DNA of 44,997 nucleotides from Rhodocyclales bacterium (GTDB taxonomy: Bacteria; Pseudomonadota; Gammaproteobacteria; Burkholderiales; Rhodocyclaceae): NCBI GenBank assembly GCA_016177805.1, contig JACOUN010000001.1, positions 1-44,997 on the forward strand. The letters run 5' to 3'. The first letter of the stretch is position 1, and every line of letters starts with the position of its first letter. Position numbers and translations under genes: made by a program. Below the pieces are notes generated by a model. That model did no database searches. It worked only from the letters and a program-made list of their open reading frames with translations, and was not told where the DNA came from. Shown here piece by piece: positions 34,452 through 44,997 of the stretch.

Positions 34452-34512
34452 GTAGGACGGACCAGCGTAGCGCAATCCGCCGCATGAGAACTTCATCCGG
34501 CGGATAACGGCT
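34452..34512. repeat. Dispersed hairpin repeat
   Basis: The form GTAGGACGGACCAGCGTAGC, then ATCCGCCG (34475-34482) pairing with CGGCGGAT (34498-34505) around a 15-base loop, resembles the GTAGGNYGGANNAGCGNAGCGNA-type intergenic repeats widespread in proteobacteria. It ends two bases before the second peaD tail begins. Confidence 0.65.
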
Positions 34513-34514
34513 GC

Positions 34515-34631
34515 GGCGCCGGCAACGACATCTCCATCCACGACGCCGCCACCCTCAAGAAAACCGGCGCCATCCAGTTGCCCGGCGACATGAGTACCTC
34601 CGACCTGCGGGTGGCGACGATACGCGACTGA
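34515..34631 (+). pseudogene. peaD 3'-end duplication, copy 2
   Basis: A second copy of the last 38 codons and stop of peaD (GAGNDISIHDAATLKKTGAI onward) sits here without a start. It differs from 33418-33534 at four positions, all synonymous. No upstream peaD sequence precedes it; the homology begins abruptly two bases after a hairpin repeat. This looks like the displaced end of a formerly intact peaD, or the end of a second allele. Confidence 0.92.
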
Positions 34632-34777
34632 AACACGGACCCGGCAGGTCGCCGTCACACCGGCGCAAACCGGTGTCCGGTTGTCGCGTCGTTTGGTTTG
34701 ATGCTGTCATTCCGATGGCTGGCATTGTTAAATGCCCACATTCTTGATGTGTGTTGGTGACATAGTCGCAATAGTTG

Positions 34778-34806
34778 TTGTGTAACCGCTTGTGTGTGTC
34801 TAGAAT
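34778..34806 (+). promoter_or_regulatory. Sigma70-type promoter of the three-gene exported-protein operon
   Basis: TTGTGT (34778-34783) and TAGAAT (34801-34806) are separated by exactly 17 bp and lie in the A+T-richest stretch of the area. Transcription would begin at about 34813, 80 bases before the chosen start codon. Confidence 0.6.
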
Positions 34807-34893
34807 GCCGTGCTGATTTTGCCGTTACCCGATCGGGGTTGCGGTGTCGCGCGCCGCCGCAACGGATCGGCGCCGTCAGCCCAAGGATTCCGC

Positions 34894-37800
34894 ATGCATC
34901 AAGCCATGTATCCCGCCCGGCGGGCCGCCCTTGCCACGGCAGCGTGTCCCGCCATGCCCCGTACGCCGAACCCGGACCCCCGCAGGCCCACGTCCCCGCC
35001 ATCGCGGCGGATGCGGACGCCGGGCTTGGCATGGGCGCTGCTCGTGCTGCTGCTCATCATCTGCGGCACCGCCCAACCCGCGCCCCTGCGCACCCCCGAA
35101 GTCGAACGGGGGCTCGCGTGGCTGGAGGCGCGGGTCAATGTCGATGGCAGCGTGCAGGGTGAGGACAGCGCCATGGCTCAGGCGTTGCAGGTGCGTTGCG
35201 AGGTGTACATCGCGTTCTTTGATCTCGGTGGCAACCCCAAGCCGGCATGCACTGCGGCGGCGTCGCTGAATTTCACCGAACTGCTGGCGCGCAGCAATTC
35301 GGTTCTGCCGGCGGGCTACTGGTTGAATTCCGGAGGCGTCGCACCGGGTCCGGACTACGCGATGCCTAGCCCCGTCGACATGATCTGGGTGGTGGCGAAC
35401 CGGTTCGATCTGTACGACGCACAGAAGCGCGCGGTCGCGGTGGACTATTTGCTTGCGTTGCAGCAGCCTTCCGGCGCGCTGCTGCCGCCGAACAGCACCG
35501 ATGGCCGGGCCTTTTCCGCCCTGGCAGGGGCAGCATTGGCGTCCAGGTGGGAGGATCTGTCGCCCACACAGCGACAGAAAACCGTTCAAGTGGCGCAGTG
35601 GCTCAACGCTCAGGCCATCGCTCCGGGTGATTGGGGCAACGTGTACCTGACCGCGCTCGCACACCTGTTCCTTGCCAACGTCGATCCCGATCCGGCGCGC
35701 GATGTCGCCGTCGAGAACCGCCTGGTCGGCGCACAGCGGCCCGATGGGAGCTGGGCGGCTGACCCGTTCCTGACCGCGCTGGCGGTGCGCGCGCTTTCCC
35801 TTCGCTCGGTGCCCACGCCTACTTACGGCACGATCACGTTGCGCGCGATCGACGCCAAGACGCGTCTGCCGCTCACGGGGGTGTCTACCGGCGGTGGGGA
35901 GGTGTCTGACGCGCAGGGCAACATCACCATGAACCGCACGCCAGACGTCGTGCACACCTCCACGCTGACCAAGACCGGCTATCAGGGGCGCGTCATCAAC
36001 TACCGCCCCCAGCGCGGCGTCGTGACCGATCTGGGTGATATCGAAATTGAACCGCTTGCGGACAGCGCCGTGGTCTCGGGCACTGTCACCGATGCGGTGA
36101 CCGGCGCGCCGATACCGCGTGCCTGGGTACGCACTGCAAGCTACAGCGTCAACCTGCAAACCGATGCCGACGGCCGCTATCTGGCCCACGTTCAGCACGC
36201 GGGGTGGCTGGAGTTGTATGTCGAGATCGCGGGCTATCGCTCTGTTACCGCGACGGTCGATGTGCGCGTCGGCGAGAGCTATCGCGTCGATGTCGCCTTG
36301 CAGCCCGTGGCTACCGACGCCTACATCAGCGGCGTCGTGACCGACGCCGTGACCAAGCATCCGCTGCAATACGCAACCCTTACCTGGCAGGCGAGCAACA
36401 GCACCGGCGTTACCGCGTCGGCCACGACCGACGCCGACGGCCGCTATACGCTTGGCCCCCTGGCGGCCCAGGCGGGAACGCTCACGGTGCTCCACTCCGG
36501 CCATACCGGTGTGCACTCCAGTGGTCTGGTGCCGGCGGTTCCGATGCAGGAGGCCAATATCGAACTCCAGCCAGCGCAGGTTGCGCCGACCAGCGGCACC
36601 ATTTCCGGCACGGTCCGTGACCATGATACCGATCAGCCCGTGGCGGATGCCGAGGTCGTGTTGACCAACTACAACACCGGTGTCGAGGTCGCCCGTGTTG
36701 TCGGTGATGCGCAGGGCAGTTTCAGCTTCACCGGACTGCCATTCGTGCCCTACCGGGTGAGTCTGCGCGTGAGCGGCTATCAAAGCGTCGAAGCCGTTGC
36801 TTATCTCTGGAGTTCGGTCCCGAATGCGACAGTAAGCGCGCGCCTCAAGCGGCTCGTGGTTAGCGGGCGGGTGGTCGATGCGCTCGACCAACACCCGATC
36901 GAGGGTGCGCTAATCGAACTGGGTGGTCAGGAGGTTCGCAGCGACGCCGATGGACGCTTCAGCATCGAGAGCGTCAAGGCCGGCGTCCAGCCCGTGACGA
37001 TCAGCGCGCCGGGCTATCGCACCCGCACCCATACCGTGACCATCGCGGCGTTGGGCGATCAGGATTTCGGCGACATCGCGCTCGAAGCCGCTGTCGCGGA
37101 GGCCGATCTTGCCGGTTTCGTGACCGACAGCACCACCGGCGACCCCATCGCCGGCGCCACCATCACGACCGACACCCAGCAGATGGGCAGCAGCCGGGCC
37201 GACGGTTCATGGTTGCTGACTTCGGTCGTAAAGGGCAGGCGCTTCGTGCGCGTCAGCCAACCTGGTTATCAATCGCAAACGCGCGAGATCGAAGTCAGCG
37301 AGAACAAGCGCTACAACGTGTCGTTTGCGCTCGAACGCGCCGAGTCGGGTAGCGTCGATCTCACGGTTCTGCCCGATCGTGCCAGCTACACCGCCTATGC
37401 GCCGATCGAAATCACCACGGCCATCCACTACCAGGGCAAGGCCCAGGTCGGGTTGCTGCTCGACGTTGCGCTGGTGGCTCCGGATGGGCGCATGGTCGCG
37501 TATGAAAACGCCAACAACGGCAATCACCTGAATATCGCGCCCGGCAGGACCGATCAGCTTGTGGTGCTCAATACCTCCAATCTCGCACCGGGCACTTACA
37601 CGGTCGAGAGTCGTGCCTACGACAACAACGCGGGTAGTCCCAACAGCGGACGGGCGGTGCTCGCGAAGTCGAGCGCCAGCGTGGAGATCGTTGCGACCCG
37701 GCGTCTGGTAAGCGTTGAACCGACCGCCTTGCCCGTCTACGTGAACTATCAGGCGCGCGAGGCGGCAGGCGCGCGCCTGCGCGTGGTCAACGAGTCCAAC

Positions 37801-38129
37801 GTCACGGTGTCGCCCGGTTTCGCGGTCACCCTCACCAAGCCCAGTGGCGGCGTGGTCGCAACCTATAGCCGCATCGTCGAGCTGTCCCCCGATCAGCACT
37901 ATCGCGATATCGACCTGCCGCTGGGGTCGGTGCTGTTCGACGTTGCGGGGCAGTGGCCCATCTCGGCCACCGTGGTGGGCGTGCCGGTCGATGCGCCGCC
38001 CGGCGCCAGCGCCATCACCGTGCTGCCCGGCTATCGCATCGAGGCTGAAAAGCACATTGCGCCCGAAGTCATCGCGCCCGACCCGACCCGGCGAATACGC
38101 ATCGATCTGCAGATCAAGGGGGTGCGGCA

Positions 38130-38133
<4 letters not shown>
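34894..38133 (+). CDS. Exported protein: alpha-toroid plus carboxypeptidase-regulatory-like repeats
   Basis: This protein of about 1079 residues starts at ATG 34894 (AAGGA 7 bases upstream). A long, Pro/Arg-rich N-region of about 40 residues precedes a hydrophobic signal or anchor (LAWALLVLLLIICGTAQPAP). Next comes a helical region (RTPEVERGLAWLEARVNVDG ... NRLVGAQRPDGSWAADPFLT) that resembles the alpha/alpha toroid of terpenoid cyclase or A2M-complement-like domains. About six carboxypeptidase-regulatory-like beta domains follow (repeated pattern SGTVTDAVTGAPI ... TDADGRY ... GY), then two Ig-like domains. There is no C-terminal anchor. The stop overlaps the next ATG by 4 bp. It is probably a secreted or periplasmic adhesion or scaffold protein; I do not recognise a named homologue. 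Confidence 0.85.
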
Positions 38134-42154
<4,021 letters not shown>

Positions 42155-42158
<4 letters not shown>

Positions 42159-44997
42159 CCCGCCGCAGCTTGTTCAACCCCCTGAACCGGGCGGTCAGCC
42201 GCCTCGTAGGAGCGGCTTCAGCCGCGAACACCCTGCTATCGCGGCTGAACCCGCTACGTAGGCACCAGTCGGCCGCGGCCGTAGGAGGGGCTTCAGCCCC
42301 GAACACACTGCTATCGCGCCTGAAACCGCTACGTAGGCACCAGTCGGCCGCCGTCGTAGGAGGGGCTTCAGCCCCGAACACACTGCTATCGCGGCTAAAG
42401 CCGCTCCTACGAAGTCGTCGACCCCCCGCGCTGCGCAACTGGCTGCGCGGCGCCAACGGCAGCGGCGAACAGCCGCTGAGCCGCTGGGCCGTACTGCGCC
42501 CGGTGTCGCTGTGCGTGGTCGTCGCGATGACCTTGCAGGCGCTGTCGCCGCTCGCCCAGGCCATGCAGATGCCCGCCGCCGCGCCGGTGGCGCCGCCCGA
42601 TGCCAACGACCAGTACGCACGCCTGCTGCGGGGGTTGAGCGCCAGCCTGCCACCCGCCGACGCCAATGCCAACACCGCGCGCGCCCGCGCCGCGCAGGGT
42701 GAAGCCGCACCCAACTACCGCGACCGCATCGAACAGTTTGAATACCTGTACGGGCAAATCGCGGCGCGCCAGCAAACCCTGCTCGAACTGTGGCGCGCCA
42801 AGGGCGTCGACGCCGAAATCATTGCGCGCGAAACCGAACTGCAGGCCGCCATGGCGGAGCGCCACCGCCGCCTCGTGGCGCTGCTGCAACAAACGGCCCA
42901 GCCGGCCGCGCGCACCGCCCAAGGCGGCAGCGCCACCACCGCGCTCGCGGCCTTCCTCGCCGACCAGGTGGTCGAGCCGCGCACCAACCCGCTCGACCCG
43001 AACCAACTGCCATGGCAGTCGCCGCTGGCCGATCTGGAAAAGCTACGCGTGCCCTACGGCGAGACTGAAGCCGCCAGCCCGGCGGACAAAGCGCCCGCCC
43101 AGCGCACCGTCCAGCGCAAGACCCCCGCCAGCACCGGCGCCCACGACCTGCCCGACGCCTTTGATCTCGCCCCCACCGGCGACGCCCCGCACACCCCGGC
43201 CATCCAGGCGCTGGCCGCCTCGCTCGGCAACAACCCGCTCGCCATCTACCAATGGGTGCACGACAACATCGTGTTCACCCCCACCTACGGCAGCGTGCAA
43301 GGCGCGCAAGACACCCTGGACAAACGCAGCGGCAACGCCTTCGACCAGGCGAGCCTGTTGATTGCGCTACTGCGCAGCGCCGGCATCTCGGCGCGCTACG
43401 TGGTCGGCACCATCGAAGTTCCGGAAGACAAACTGCGCAACTGGCTCGGCGACTACAAGACCATCGATGCCGCACAACAAATCCTCGGCCAGGGCGGCAT
43501 CCCCAACGTCGCCATGGTGCGCGGCGGGCGGGTCGACGCGCTGCGCCTCGAACACGCCTGGGTCGAAGCGCACCTGTCCTTCTACCCCAGTCGCGGCGCG
43601 CGCCACATCCCCGGCGTCAGCCAGGGCGACACCTGGGTACCGATGGACCCGAGCTACAAGCAATACACCTATACCGCAGGCGTCGACCTCGGCCAGCAAG
43701 TCAGCTTCGACGCCCAAGCCTTCGCCGACGCCGCGCGCATCGGCGCCAGCATCGACGACACCCAAGGCTGGGTGCAGAACCTCAACCAGAGCAACATCGA
43801 ACGCGACCTCAACGCCTACCAGGAGCGCCTCAAGACCCACGTCGACAGCCGCTACCCCAACGCCACCGTCGGCGACATCCTCGGCACCCAGAAGATCATC
43901 CCGGACACCGCCCCCTACTTCGCCGGCACCCTCAAGACCACCATCACCGCCACCGCCGCGCGCTACAGCGCGCTGCCCGACAGCCTGCGCGCGCAATTCC
44001 GCTACCGCCTGTTTCTTGACGCCTGGTCCGCCTCCATGGACTCGCCCGAACTCACCTTCCAGCAACCCACCAGCGAACTCGCCGGCAAAAAGCTCACCCT
44101 CGCCTGGGTCCCCGCCAGTGACGCCGACCGGCAAGCGATAGAAGCCCTGCTGCCCGCCCCCAACCCGGACGGCAGCCCCATCCGCCCCGACCAACTCCCG
44201 CAAGGGCTACCCGGCTCCATCAACCTCAAAGCCGAAATCCGCCTCGAAGGCACCCCGGTCGCCACCAGCCGCCCCTACCGCGCCGGCGCCGAACCGGTCG
44301 GCATGGGCGGCTACACCCGCTACGCCAGCCTCGGCCTGCAAGGCGGGGCCGACTGGGACGACAGCACCGACGCCCTCGTCGCCGGCCAGCAAAGCGCCAT
44401 CGGCCTCTCCATCCAGGGCATCTCCAAAACCCAACTCGAAACCCTGAAAACCCGCATGGAGGCCACCAAAACCAAACTCCAGCAAGTCCAGGCCAACCCC
44501 GGCAACACCCAGCCGCTCGACGACCTCACCGGCGACATCCTCGCCGGCGATCTGCTCACCGCCAACATCTGGAGCTGGTGGGCCGAACACCAAAGCCACG
44601 GACGCATCAGCGCCGCCCAATCCCGCCTCACCACCCAGGACCCGCACAACACCTGGCAACGCGACACCAGCGGCATGGAAGACCGCCCCGCGCTCGGCTA
44701 CGGCATGTTCCACAGCGTCGCCGTCCCGACCAAACTCTACGGCACCGTCACCACCGGCGTACGCTTCAAGGGCGTCATGATGGACATCAGCCACATGCGC
44801 GCCATCCGCTGGGTCAAGGACAGCCGCCTGCCACAAAACGCAGCCACCGGCGCCACCGCCCAGACCGAGGCCAAAAACCGCTGGATCGCCTACAACCGCA
44901 TGCGCGGCCAATACGCCAGCGCCCTCGAACACGCCATCCCCGAACGCTTCTTCAACGACCCGGCCACGTGCAACGCGCCGGGGGCGTCTGCTACGAC
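42155..44997 (+). CDS. Transglutaminase-fold exported protein, 3' end outside window
   Basis: The reading frame is open from ATG 42155 (ATGA overlap with the preceding gene) to the window end: 947 codons and no stop. Residues 18-88 are three 25-residue repeats encoded by REP-type DNA, followed by a basic region and a signal or anchor helix at about 110-136 (WAVLRPVSLCVVVAMTLQAL). The transglutaminase-like core is at about 360-505: IYQWVHDNIVFTPTYGS, then GNAFDQASLLIALLRSAGIS, His467 in LEHAWVEAHL, and Asp498 in VPMDPSYK. The position of the catalytic Cys is Ala395. A helical segment rich in Lys/Gln (SKTQLETLKTRMEATKTKLQ) follows near 755. Related large proteins may carry RHS-type repeats later, but that part is not visible. 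Confidence 0.88.
42206..42417 (+). repeat. Three in-frame 75-bp REP-derived tandem repeats
   Basis: Units start at 42206, 42281 and 42356, exactly 75 bp (25 codons) apart; the third is cut short at about 42417. Each opens with GTAGGAGSGGCTTCAGCCSC, then ACACTGCTATCGCG and an inverted partner. The last unit keeps the full closing palindrome (CGGCTAAAGCCGCTCCTACG). All units are read in the same frame as VG(A/G)ASA(A/P)NTLLSRL(N/K)PLRR. The same palindromes occur between genes at 17088 and 33585. Confidence 0.93.

Larger units (their letters stand above)
34297..34777. other. Repeat-rich gap after toxin gene
   Basis: This gap of about 480 bp holds an imperfect inverted repeat (34338-34428), a second hairpin repeat (34452-34512), the second peaD tail (34515-34631), and then about 150 bp with lower G+C that leads into the promoter at 34778. 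No gene was seen. Confidence 0.6.

Noticed and set aside
34515-34631. A separate small gene with a peaD-like product
   Set aside because: No start codon or ribosome site in frame at the upstream edge; it is an exact partial copy of the peaD end.
42206-42417. Possible CRISPR array
   Set aside because: The 75-bp units are nearly identical along their whole length, with no unique spacers, and are read in frame inside a gene; they match REP palindromes found elsewhere in the window.
42666-43361. 231-codon Pro/Arg/Thr-rich plus-strand frame
   Set aside because: It is another frame of the transglutaminase gene, whose own frame is open from 42155 to the window end and has the domain motifs.

Overview
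The window looks like chromosome from a betaproteobacterium, probably of the Rhodocyclales (Azoarcus/Thauera-like). This is inferred from the high G+C, the betaproteobacterial-type 5S rRNA 3' end at position 1, and the gene content: a DUF1302/DUF1329/MMPL/Ycf48 catabolic cluster, a TRAP transporter with a CoA ligase, and quinohemoprotein amine dehydrogenase. No taxonomic marker was searched.

Layout. (1) 1-128: 3' end of a 5S rRNA and a perfect terminator hairpin, the end of an rRNA operon. (2) 206-10372, minus strand: DUF1329, DUF1302, MMPL/RND permease, Ycf48-like propeller and aldehyde dehydrogenase, then a terminator and a translationally coupled pair of U32 (UbiU/UbiV-like) proteins. (3) 10698-12808: an AAA/DUF4143 ATPase and IS200/IS605 debris (a 5'-truncated tnpB joined to an opposed tnpA tail). 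(4) 12835-19731: a minus-strand operon of CoA ligase, dctP, dctQ, dctM and porin, divergent from a LysR regulator; together a complete uptake and activation route for an organic acid. (5) 19903-21494: a UbiE-like methyltransferase and an M48 periplasmic protease. (6) 21689-28793: a 2126-residue hybrid sensor kinase with a degenerate Ser/Thr kinase domain, preceded by an OmpR-type regulator. (7) 29009-33534, divergent from (6): peaA, peaB, qhpC, peaD, which encode quinohemoprotein amine dehydrogenase and its radical SAM maturase. (8) 33535-34631: a RelBE-type toxin-antitoxin pair plus several dispersed repeats, bracketed by two 117-bp copies of the peaD 3' end. (9) 34778-44997: a promoter and three ATGA-coupled genes for very large exported proteins. 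These are a toroid plus carboxypeptidase-regulatory-repeat protein, an IgGFc-binding-like protein with a C-terminal sorting-type tail, and a transglutaminase-fold protein that runs off the window.

The least explained parts are (9) and (8). In (9) the third gene carries three in-frame 75-bp repeats made of REP-type DNA upstream of its membrane anchor, and its transglutaminase core has Ala where the catalytic Cys should be. In (8) the two peaD ends differ at four sites, all synonymous, so the insertion appears to have brought or restored a functional gene end. Functions are from sequence reading only; no database search was run.
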